From the NCBI GenBank assembly GCA_046757465.1, contig JBHHYH010000006.1, positions 13,693 to 77,692 of the forward strand: a stretch of DNA of 64,000 bases, written 5' to 3'. Position 1 is the stretch's first letter. Every line of letters starts with the position of its first letter. Source of the stretch: Scalindua_A sp046757465. Its GTDB lineage: Bacteria > Planctomycetota > Brocadiia > Brocadiales > Scalinduaceae. The notes below the pieces were generated by a model. It did no database searches. It saw only the letters and a program-made list of their open reading frames with translations, and had not been told where the DNA came from. Both the position numbers and the translations under genes were made by a program. Of this stretch, positions 1 to 7,010 are shown one piece after another.

Positions 1-177
1 TAATCCCAGACAAATTATAGATGGCCTTGATTTTCACCCTAAAGAAAACTATTGAGTTAACCATCATAATGGTGAAGTCAAAGTAAAACCTTTTACAAGG
101 ATTGGATATCTAAGCCAGAGCTTATTCCAGCAATAAAGCAACGAGGATTTATAAAAGTTGCATGTTTCTTCTATTAA
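1..177 (+). pseudogene. possible degraded gene 3' end
   Basis: No intact gene is visible in the first 187 bases. One plus-strand frame runs from the window edge to a TGA at 53-55 and continues to a TAA at 134-136. Another frame ends at a TAA at 175-177 with the tail IPAIKQRGFIKVACFFY. Joining them would need one stop bypass and one frameshift, so this could be the decayed 3' end of a gene that begins outside the window. I do not recognise the family, and it may be non-coding. Confidence 0.2.
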
Positions 178-187
178 TGAATCGATG

Positions 188-880
188 CTAATTCCTTATT
201 GATTGTATATGTCTTATCTTTGATGAACAGGTCATTCTACTAAATTGCCTTAAATCCCGCAATCGATCTTCGTGCGAGAGGAGGTCTATGTATTTTGTAT
301 AAGTTATACCGAATATCTTCGCATCTTCATATCTTTTTCTTTCTGAGGAATCATCAATATCGTATTTACGTTTGTAAAAGAGATGGTGTCTAACGTATTC
401 TTTATCACTTCTACTTAACCTTGTTGATTTACCTTGTAGTGCGATAAAATATTTCAGCACTAAGTATTTCGTTACATTTGCCTGTAACTCCAATTCAAGA
501 AGGCTAAAAGGACGGTTCAATTTAAAATTCCGAGCTATAAATAAAAAGTGATCTAGCTCTTCCACAAAGCTTGCACAGGCGTCAATATTGTCATCATGAA
601 GACCAATTCGGGGATCATTATCCTCCAATACCTTAATCAATTCATCAGGGTAGTAAATACTTACCTTAAGTGTATTCCCAACGTCTCTTATAAATACCTG
701 TGACCTTGAATAACTATTATTAACAACCGTTTTAATTTTCTCTTTCGCATAAAACTTTTTATACCCCTTATTGCCGATAACGAATTCCTCAATATTTATA
801 ATACCTGTGTCTAGCGCATATGTCTTTTCTATCTTTCTCTGTAATTCTTCAATCAAAGGGCGCTTAGTTCCCATTTTCAT
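188..880 (-). CDS. hypothetical protein, 230 aa
   Basis: I do not recognise this protein. It is soluble, charged and without signal peptide or membrane segments. A mixed alpha/beta N-terminal half (residues 1-95) is followed by a helical stretch around residues 100-150 and a very basic C-terminal third rich in Arg, Lys and Tyr. No catalytic motif stands out. It is read with ATG at 880. The next gene upstream on the same strand (ending at 1022) is separated from it by the 69-bp palindrome at 929-997, so the two need not share a transcript. Base composition matches the neighbours. It is probably a real gene of unknown role. Confidence 0.55.
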   Translation of the reverse strand: MKMGTKRPLIEELQRKIEKTYALDTGIINIEEFVIGNKGYKKFYAKEKIKTVVNNSYSRSQVFIRDVGNTLKVSIYYPDELIKVLEDNDPRIGLHDDNIDACASFVEELDHFLFIARNFKLNRPFSLLELELQANVTKYLVLKYFIALQGKSTRLSRSDKEYVRHHLFYKRKYDIDDSSERKRYEDAKIFGITYTKYIDLLSHEDRLRDLRQFSRMTCSSKIRHIQSIRN

Positions 881-928
881 CTAACTCTATATAATTAATG
901 GATTTTTCCACAAGTTTTCACCTTGTCA

Positions 929-997
929 GGATACACCCCATTAGAAAGCACGAACGGGGCTTTAAGCCCCGTTCGTGCTTTCTAATGGGGTGTATCC
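929..997. repeat. 69-bp perfect palindrome (34-bp arms, 1-nt centre)
   Basis: Bases 929-962 are the exact reverse complement of 964-997, with a single T at 963 between them. The arms contain CCCCATTAGAAAGC, which recurs in degenerate form at 1031-1056 and at the ends of a 133-bp element at 61853-61985. A strict hairpin has no loop room, so it would form a cruciform or an RNA stem opened at the centre. It lies between two minus-strand genes. It could act as a strong bidirectional terminator, or be two abutted terminal inverted repeats of a small mobile element. Confidence 0.9.
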
Positions 998-1021
998 CTT
1001 ACTATGTATTTCTTTACTCCG

Positions 1022-1846
1022 TCAGCACGACTGAGCTTTCTTTCTAACGGGGTAAAGGTATTCACTGTTCATAAAACGTAAGACCTGAACAACAACCTCG
1101 AAACCTTCTGATAATTGTGATAATGTGTCAGAGAGCCTGTTTTCCCTTGCATTGATATGTTCTGATGCCAAACTAAAATATGCCTTCCCGAAATCTACAT
1201 AATAATGCTCGTCAACTGGTCTTTGTTTGTACTCATATCTGTATTCTATATATTCCGGAACCATCCCGGTTAAGAAGAGCGCATAATTCCCAATATGACA
1301 GTAAATATAAAACTTTCTAGTATTATCCGACCGTAGCGAATCTGCAATCATGTCCACTATATAGTTATAAGACTCTTCCTCTCCTTCTACTATCTTAAAC
1401 AATCTTGAACTCTTCGCAAACTTTGTGAGCACATTAACAATGTAGTTTGAAACCTTTTTATCTTCAAGTAAGCCTAAAAGCCTATTTCTATTCCAGGGGG
1501 TAATAGTTTCGGTACTGTTTAATATCTCTATAGTCTCCTCGATAAATTCTGTGTCTTCTCTTTTTTCTCTAAGCGTCCTTCTCAAAAGCAATGAAAATAA
1601 AAAATAAGGAGACACTTCCAAAATACGTTCTTTGCAGTTCATCACCTTGCTAAATACCCTATCACTATCAATCATCTTGCAGATTATGTCCTCGTCTCCT
1701 CTTATCAAATTTGCAATATTTTTGTAGTCCCTCCGTTTAGTTACATAACTTTTGATAAGAAAAAGGAGGTCTTTTTCAGATAGTTCCTGCAAACTGTCTC
1801 TTTGTAGTTCTTGAATATTTTTTTCTTTTTTCATGGCTCTTTCCAA
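1022..1846 (-). CDS. hypothetical protein, ~270 aa
   Basis: Unrecognised, soluble, largely helical protein rich in Glu, Arg and Lys, with no signal peptide or obvious motif. The frame opens with MERAMKKEKN. The internal ATG at 1834 (MKKEKNIQEL) is an equally good start and gives 270 residues. The C-terminal residues YPVRKKAQSC are encoded by bases matching the repeat seen at 929-997 and 61853 (CGGGGTAAA/TTTCTAAC). The natural end of the protein may therefore have been replaced when the repeat arrived. It faces the same way as the gene ending at 188. No function can be assigned. Confidence 0.55.
   Translation of the reverse strand: MERAMKKEKNIQELQRDSLQELSEKDLLFLIKSYVTKRRDYKNIANLIRGDEDIICKMIDSDRVFSKVMNCKERILEVSPYFLFSLLLRRTLREKREDTEFIEETIEILNSTETITPWNRNRLLGLLEDKKVSNYIVNVLTKFAKSSRLFKIVEGEEESYNYIVDMIADSLRSDNTRKFYIYCHIGNYALFLTGMVPEYIEYRYEYKQRPVDEHYYVDFGKAYFSLASEHINARENRLSDTLSQLSEGFEVVVQVLRFMNSEYLYPVRKKAQSC
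1031..1056 (-). repeat. degenerate copy of the CCCCRTTAGAAAG repeat end
   Basis: On the minus strand this reads TTTACCCCGTTAGAAAGAAA. The same 20 bases begin at 61850 on the plus strand, and the core resembles the arms of the palindrome 929-997. It overlaps the 3' end of the preceding hypothetical gene and supplies its last codons. It is best read as one terminal repeat of a dispersed small element. Confidence 0.6.
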
Positions 1847-1960
1847 AGAAATTTACAAAATTTTAAACAGTTACATAACCTAATTATCGGCCAACTTATA
1901 TATTTTTTCAACAAAATATGTTGGTATTTAAAAAAAAAGACAATATAATTTTTGCAGAAA

Positions 1961-2881
1961 ATGGATGAATTCTCTTTTATAAAATGGATAAGAAATAATC
2001 AAAAAAAAGACAAAAACATCATAATTGGTATTGGTGATGATTGTTCATCCATAAAAATTAACCATAATTTATTGTATCTTATTACCACAGATATGCTTGT
2101 AGAAGGTACACATTTTGAACTAAAAAAAAATACACCAAGGAAAATAGGAAAAAAATCAATCGCATGTAGTATCAGTGATATAGCTGCCATGGGTTGTTCT
2201 GCTAAATATGCCGTAGTTTCTATTTGTTTCCCCCTAAAAACTAAAACAAGATTTGCAAAAGAATTGTTTCTGGGAATGAAAGAGGAGGCAGATGAATATA
2301 ATATTAAAATAATAGGTGGGGATATTGTTAGTGGGGAAAAAATGTTAGCAATCAATGTGGCAATGTTTGGTAAGAACGATGGATTAAAGCCCGTAACACG
2401 CTCTGGGGCAAAAGTAGATGATGCAATAATGGTAACGGGAACACTCGGTGGTTCAATATTAAGAAAACACATCTCATTCAAGCCGCGCCAAAAAGAAAGC
2501 CTGATACTAAACAAGAAATTTAGTATAAATTCTATGATAGATGTGAGTGATGGCCTGGTAGCAGATTTAAATCACCTTCTCGAAGAAAGCGGTGTTGGTG
2601 CAATTTTATACGAAGATAAAATACCTATATCTGCTGATGCAAAAAAGTTGGCGCGCAAAACAGGCTTATCAGCACTTTACCACGCACTTCATGATGGTGA
2701 AGACTACGAACTACTTTTTACTCTTTCTAATAAAGAATCCGAAAGACTATTAACATCAAGATCATTTTCAATACGTATATCAAAAATTGGCCATATCAAA
2801 AAACAAAGTGGTATATTTATGCAGGATTCTAATCGTAACTTACGGAAAATAAAGCCATTAGGGTACAAACATTTTAAGTAA
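1961..2881 (+). CDS. thiL: thiamine-monophosphate kinase
   Basis: ThiL phosphorylates thiamine monophosphate with ATP to give thiamine diphosphate, the last step of cofactor synthesis in the cytosol. The AIR-synthetase-like fold is visible: GIGDDCS near residue 24, TTDMLVEGTHF (metal-binding Asp), IIGGDIVSG, MIDVSDGL in the middle, and HDGEDYELLF in the C-terminal lobe. The length of about 306 aa fits the family (300-330). I chose ATG 1961 because the family usually opens with a short D/E-F-x-(L/F)-I motif. A TTG three codons upstream (1952) is also open, and neither has a clear ribosome site. It overlaps or abuts tsaE downstream, forming thiL-tsaE-mutL. Confidence 0.93.
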   Translation: MDEFSFIKWIRNNQKKDKNIIIGIGDDCSSIKINHNLLYLITTDMLVEGTHFELKKNTPRKIGKKSIACSISDIAAMGCSAKYAVVSICFPLKTKTRFAKELFLGMKEEADEYNIKIIGGDIVSGEKMLAINVAMFGKNDGLKPVTRSGAKVDDAIMVTGTLGGSILRKHISFKPRQKESLILNKKFSINSMIDVSDGLVADLNHLLEESGVGAILYEDKIPISADAKKLARKTGLSALYHALHDGEDYELLFTLSNKESERLLTSRSFSIRISKIGHIKKQSGIFMQDSNRNLRKIKPLGYKHFK

Positions 2882-3386
2882 AACCAATCTTTCTATTACC
2901 GATAATCCTATCCACATTAAAACTAATAACGTTGAGGAAACAATAGAACTCGGACGGCTAATAGGTTCTCTTCTTAAGGCAGGAAATGTAGTAGCGCTTA
3001 TGGGGCAGCTGGGTTCAGGCAAGACATGTCTGGTAAAGGGAATTGCAGAAGGCCAGGGTGTAAAGGATAGGAAAGTAGTAACAAGCCCGAGTTTTGTGTT
3101 AGTAAAGCAGTATACGGGAAAAATACCGATTTATCACTTCGACGCATACAGAATGAAGTCGCCTGATGAAATGTATGATATCGACTGTGTCGAATTCTTT
3201 TGGAGCAACGGTATATCAATTGTTGAATGGGCAGACAAGGTAATGGAATGTCTGCCTGATGAGTTTATAAAAATCGCAATTAGGACAATAACCCAAACGT
3301 CCAGAGATATTCGTGTATCTTACAAAGGAGAAAAGTACAAGAATTTTATGAAAGAAGTTAAGGTAAAAGTCGAGTGTCTAAAATAA
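2871..3386 (+). CDS. tsaE: tRNA t6A37 biosynthesis ATPase TsaE, start codon uncertain
   Basis: TsaE is the P-loop ATPase partner of TsaB/TsaD in threonylcarbamoylation of A37 of ANN-decoding tRNAs. Seen: Walker A GQLGSGKT, SPSFVLV (switch-like strand), YHFDAYR and IVEWADK, all in family order. The first in-frame ATG (3000) would start one residue before the P-loop and delete the N-terminal strand and helix. The frame is open further upstream to 2862 and encodes a convincing family N-terminus (NVEETIELGRLIGSLLKAG), yet contains no ATG, GTG or TTG. AUU at 2871, seven bases after AGGG, gives 171 aa and overlaps the thiL stop. The gene overlaps mutL by 13 bases. Confidence 0.85.
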   Translation: MLSKTNLSITDNPIHIKTNNVEETIELGRLIGSLLKAGNVVALMGQLGSGKTCLVKGIAEGQGVKDRKVVTSPSFVLVKQYTGKIPIYHFDAYRMKSPDEMYDIDCVEFFWSNGISIVEWADKVMECLPDEFIKIAIRTITQTSRDIRVSYKGEKYKNFMKEVKVKVECLK

Positions 3387-5140
3387 AAGTTTTACCACAA
3401 ACTGTTGTAACCAAAATAGCTGCCGGTGAAGTAATTGAGCGTCCTGCTTCTGTCTTAAAAGAATTAATTGAAAATTCCATTGATGCCGATGCTACACGTA
3501 TAGAAGTTCAACTGGAAGATGGTGGTAAAAAGCTTATAAAGGTTTCTGATAATGGTATCGGAATGGACAGAGATGACGTGGAATTAGCTTTTGTAAGTCA
3601 TGCCACAAGTAAATTGTGGAGCGATGATGATCTGTTTTCGATTAATACATTGGGTTTTCGAGGTGAAGCCCTTCCAAGCGTAGGTGCAGTCTCCCAGGCA
3701 AGGATTATATCACGTCCAAGAGGTAAATTAATAGGCTCAGAAATTCAAATTGAGGGAGGAAACCTTCATAAAATTAAAGAAAAAGGAGCGCCTGAAGGTA
3801 CACAGGTCGAAGCGCGTAACTTGTTTTATAACACCCCTGTCAGACGCAAGTTCCTTAAAAGCACACATACTGAAATGGCTCATATATCTGAAACGGTCAC
3901 AAGATTTGCACTTGCATATCCAAAAATCCATTTCAGTACAGTCAATAACGGCAAAAACGTCTTAAGCCTCCCACCCACCAAAGACTTAAAAGAAAGAATA
4001 ATGACAATTTTTGGAGATGAAATGGGTAAAGTTCTTATCACCATAAACTCTAAAGAACCAAACGTTTCTATATATGGGTGTGTCTTACCGCCTACATATA
4101 ACCGTCCAAATACAAAGATGCAATTTGTCTTTCTTAACGGAAGGTATATCAGGGATAATATAATCTCTCATGCCATAAATGCTGCTTATCTAAATCTTTT
4201 AATGTCAAAAAGATCTCCCATTGTCTTTCTGTCCCTTCAGGTTGATAATAAAGGAGTGGATGTTAATGTGCATCCTACGAAGGTCGAAGTTCGCTTCAAA
4301 AATGCAGGGCTCATACACGATCAGGTATATTCCGCGTTACATACAGCCCTTACAGGAACCGAATTTCACTCCTCACTTAAAGCTACAAGCCAGCCTGAAC
4401 ATACCAACGTAGAAACCTCTTCGCATGAAAAGAAAGAATCTGTGATGAAATCCATGTCAGATTTCTTTTCCAGGTCTTTGGATAACAAAACCCCTTATCA
4501 CAAGGATGAACATAAACAGGCTTACTTCCCTCCTTCTAAGACTGAACATTTATTTAAGCGAGAAAGCGCGCTTACGCCCTACTTACAGATACATAACTCA
4601 TACATAGTCGAAGAAACAGCCGATGGTTTAAACATTATTGATCAACATGCCCTGCATGAGATAGTCCTCTACCATGAGATATGGGAACAAATCAAATCGT
4701 CAAAACTTTTAAAGCAAAACCTGTTAATCCCGGAATTAATAGAACTAACGCCTCGGAATTACGTTACTATTATGAGTCTTAAAAACGAACTCGACACCCT
4801 GGGTCTGGAAATAGAAGAATTCGGCAAAAGCACTATAGCCATCCGTGCCCACCCTCAAATCCTGAGAAATTTAGATTGCCGCGAACTCATTCAAGGCTTA
4901 TTGGAAGAAATTGATAGTGACGAAATTAAAAGTGATACAGATAGCATTCTAAGAAAAATCGTCAAAATAATGGCATGTAAAGGTGCTGTAAAATCAGGAC
5001 AGAGATTAAGCTCGCAGGAAATTCAATCACTTCTGGAAAAAAAGAAAGACGATACAATCACCAGTTTTTGCCCTCACGGCCGTCCAACAACGCTTGAATT
5101 CAAGATATCCGAACTTGAGAAACAATTCAAGAGGAAATAG
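3374..5140 (+). CDS. mutL: DNA mismatch repair protein MutL
   Basis: MutL couples mismatch recognition by MutS to strand incision. The N-terminal GHKL ATPase is clear: ELIENSIDADA, DNGIGM, GFRGEALPSVGAV, and FYNTPVRRKFLK around residue 150. A transducer domain follows to about residue 330, then a polar linker (about 335-390). The C-terminal dimerisation/endonuclease domain contains IDQHALHE, ACKGAVKSGQ and CPHGRPT. The metal-site motif reads DQHALHEIVLYHE, so the final Glu of the usual DQHAx2Ex4E is displaced by one. The other endonuclease motifs are present, so nicking activity is likely. The start is GTG 3374, overlapping the tsaE 3' end, which implies coupled translation. 588 aa is usual. 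Confidence 0.96.
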   Translation: MSKIKVLPQTVVTKIAAGEVIERPASVLKELIENSIDADATRIEVQLEDGGKKLIKVSDNGIGMDRDDVELAFVSHATSKLWSDDDLFSINTLGFRGEALPSVGAVSQARIISRPRGKLIGSEIQIEGGNLHKIKEKGAPEGTQVEARNLFYNTPVRRKFLKSTHTEMAHISETVTRFALAYPKIHFSTVNNGKNVLSLPPTKDLKERIMTIFGDEMGKVLITINSKEPNVSIYGCVLPPTYNRPNTKMQFVFLNGRYIRDNIISHAINAAYLNLLMSKRSPIVFLSLQVDNKGVDVNVHPTKVEVRFKNAGLIHDQVYSALHTALTGTEFHSSLKATSQPEHTNVETSSHEKKESVMKSMSDFFSRSLDNKTPYHKDEHKQAYFPPSKTEHLFKRESALTPYLQIHNSYIVEETADGLNIIDQHALHEIVLYHEIWEQIKSSKLLKQNLLIPELIELTPRNYVTIMSLKNELDTLGLEIEEFGKSTIAIRAHPQILRNLDCRELIQGLLEEIDSDEIKSDTDSILRKIVKIMACKGAVKSGQRLSSQEIQSLLEKKKDDTITSFCPHGRPTTLEFKISELEKQFKRK

Positions 5141-5213
5141 GTAAGACGAAGGGGTTCCACGTTTTCTTGTTTATAGGAGTAAGTCAAATCCTCCAATGAT
5201 AATAGCAAGATAA

Positions 5214-5287
<74 letters not shown>

Positions 5288-5385
5288 GCTTTCAATCTAG
5301 GCCTGCAACTGAAAAAGGCGAGCAATCAAATGATGCCGGCCTCAATATTGAGGGTCTTTCTTAAAGTGTTAAAGGTTTCTCGTAA

Positions 5386-5625
5386 TTAAACTGGTATCGT
5401 AGGTAATGTTATCGTATCACCAACCCACGAGATTTCCTTAATCTTATTAGATACGGAATCAATCCCCTTTAAATCGTTAGCTTTAACCTGCACCACAAAA
5501 TCATATTGTCCTAAAACACTAACCGCTGAACGAACCCCATCAATATCCGAAAGGTTTTTGTTTAATGTGTAAATATCAAGATTTGCAGGTATTGCCTCTA
5601 TTAAGACGTAAGCGGAAATAGACAT
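5386..5625 (-). CDS. stand-alone Lrp/AsnC ligand-binding (RAM) domain protein
   Basis: This 79-residue protein is only the ACT-like RAM domain of Lrp/AsnC regulators. It has the beta-alpha-beta-beta-alpha-beta order with AYVLIEA at the start, the GQYDFVVQVKA core and the final ITLPTIPV strand. There is no DNA-binding helix-turn-helix. Such short proteins form dimers or larger rings and bind amino acids, and may modulate full-length Lrp proteins. The start ATG 5625 follows AGGAG on the minus strand. It lies 44 bases downstream of apt at the end of the cmk-rpsA-sigma-apt operon. The precise ligand is unknown. Confidence 0.85.
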   Translation of the reverse strand: MSISAYVLIEAIPANLDIYTLNKNLSDIDGVRSAVSVLGQYDFVVQVKANDLKGIDSVSNKIKEISWVGDTITLPTIPV

Positions 5626-5669
5626 TATTTTCTCCTGTTCACTGATAAATGGATGTTATTTCTTCTTTT

Positions 5670-6179
5670 TCAGTATTGAATTAGAGAAAAGACATCATGT
5701 TTACTTAGCAAATTTCTCCCGTGCAAGAAAGTGAGTTCAATTATAAAAGCACATCCCACTATTTTACCACCAAGAGATTCTACTAGATTACAACACGCTG
5801 CCATGGTACCGCCAGTAGCTAAAAGGTCATCAACCATTAAAACATTATCGCCAGGTTTAATTGCATCTTTATGTATCTCAAGGGTATCTGTACCATATTC
5901 TAATTGATATGCCATACTCGCCGTTTCATAGGGTAGTTTTCCGGGTTTTCTGACAGGTACAAATCCAGCGTTTAAACTTACAGCTACTGCAGGGCCGATA
6001 AGGAATCCTCTTGCCTCCGCACCCACAATTACATTAATTTTTTGCCCCGCGTAATGATCAGACATCTTATCAACGATTTCTTTCAAACTTGCAGGATTGC
6101 GGAATAATGGGGTTATATCCTTAAAAATAATTCCCTTTTTAGGAAAATTTGGAACGTCACGAACAAGCTCTTTAAGCAA
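5670..6179 (-). CDS. apt: adenine phosphoribosyltransferase
   Basis: Apt makes AMP from adenine and PRPP in purine salvage. It is a type I phosphoribosyltransferase of 169 aa (family 165-185). The PRPP-binding motif VLMVDDLLATGGT is present near residue 117, with FPKKGIIFKDITPLF at the N-terminus and GAEARGFLIGPAVA near residue 52. I accept TTG 6179 as start: it lies six bases after GGAAGAG, which overlaps the end of the sigma-factor gene (stop 6183-6185), implying translational coupling. It is followed by the RAM-domain gene. Confidence 0.95.
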   Translation of the reverse strand: MLKELVRDVPNFPKKGIIFKDITPLFRNPASLKEIVDKMSDHYAGQKINVIVGAEARGFLIGPAVAVSLNAGFVPVRKPGKLPYETASMAYQLEYGTDTLEIHKDAIKPGDNVLMVDDLLATGGTMAACCNLVESLGGKIVGCAFIIELTFLHGRNLLSKHDVFSLIQY

Positions 6180-6182
6180 GTT

Positions 6183-6992
6183 TCACTCTTCCTTACTAAA
6201 AATACAATTAAGTTTGTGCAACGCAGCCTTCTCTATTTGCCGAACTCTCTCTTTACTAATATTAAATTTTCCCCCAATGTCTTTCAATTTCATTGGCTTA
6301 CCATTATCTAAACCATAGCGCAACCTTAGGATGTCGGCCTCTCTCTTATTTATTATATTTAACAAATCTCTCAGTTTTTCCTTTTCATATGAATCAATCA
6401 TATGTTCAACGGGGGGTTCATCGCTTCTCTCTGTTAACATATTGCTTAGTGCCCAGACAATATCAGAACCAGTTATGTCTTCATCTAAAAGGTGTGTTGG
6501 TTTAATAGCCCTTTTGATTGATTTTACTTTATGTGCTGTAATATCCATTTCATTGGCTATTTCTTTTAAACTCGGTTCTCGTTTTAATTCGTTTGATAAC
6601 TTTTCTGAAACTTTCTTTAATTTTAATATTTTTTCCACCATATGTGCGGGAAGTCGAATTACTTTCACTGTGTTTGTTAATGCCCGCCTTATTGTTTGCT
6701 TTATCCACCAAGTTGCATATGTACTAAAGCGCCGCCCAAAAGCTGGGTTATAACCGTCTACAGCTCTTAGTAATCCTATGTTTCCTTCTTCAATGAGGTC
6801 TAGAAAGGAAAGCCCCTTATTAGTAAAATGTTTAGCAATACTTACTACGAGTCTCAGATTTGCCCTGACAAGTTTTTCGCGTGCTTTTAAATCGCCCTTT
6901 TTAATCTTTTCTGCTAATTCTTTTTCCTGTTCAGGATTCAGGAGAGGTATGCTGTTTATTTCTTTTAAGTATGCTTGAAGTGCTGTAACCGT
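6183..6992 (-). CDS. sigma-70 family RNA polymerase sigma factor with apparent ACG start
   Basis: This group 1/2-like sigma factor lacks region 1.1. Region 1.2 reads LQAYLKEINSIPLLN, region 2 holds KLVRANLRLVVSIAKHF, GLSFLDLIEEGNIGL and RRFSTYATWWIKQTIRRAL, and region 3 starts IRLPAHM. Region 4 ends with LKDIGGKFNISKERVRQIEK (helix-turn-helix for the -35 box). The frame between the rpsA stop (7011-7013) and the first GTG (6668, inside region 2.4/3) has no ATG, GTG or TTG. ACG 6990-6992 lies seven bases after a perfect GGAGG (7000-7004), giving a 269-residue protein beginning (M)VTALQAYLKEI. A weak ACG start could limit its level. Starting at 6668 would remove regions 1.2-2.4, so it is unlikely. 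Confidence 0.88.
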   Translation of the reverse strand, partial: TVTALQAYLKEINSIPLLNPEQEKELAEKIKKGDLKAREKLVRANLRLVVSIAKHFTNKGLSFLDLIEEGNIGLLRAVDGYNPAFGRRFSTYATWWIKQTIRRALTNTVKVIRLPAHMVEKILKLKKVSEKLSNELKREPSLKEIANEMDITAHKVKSIKRAIKPTHLLDEDITGSDIVWALSNMLTERSDEPPVEHMIDSYEKEKLRDLLNIINKREADILRLRYGLDNGKPMKLKDIGGKFNISKERVRQIEKAALHKLNCIFSKEE

Positions 6993-6999
6993 GTATCCG

Positions 7000-7004
7000 C
7001 CTCC
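7000..7004 (-). promoter_or_regulatory. ribosome binding site that fixes the ACG start of the sigma-factor gene
   Basis: The minus strand reads GGAGG, then seven bases, then ACG at 6990-6992. No other in-frame start codon is available before residue 108 of the deduced protein. The site lies six bases after the rpsA stop, which favours re-initiation by ribosomes finishing rpsA. Confidence 0.65.
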
Positions 7005-7010
7005 GGGCTT

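Noticed and set aside
1999..2514. 171-codon minus-strand frame inside thiL
   Set aside because: Antisense shadow of thiL, which has clear family motifs.
6183..6668. Sigma factor starting at GTG 6668
   Set aside because: It would remove regions 1.2 to 2.4, including the core-binding and -10 melting segments that are intact in frame upstream.
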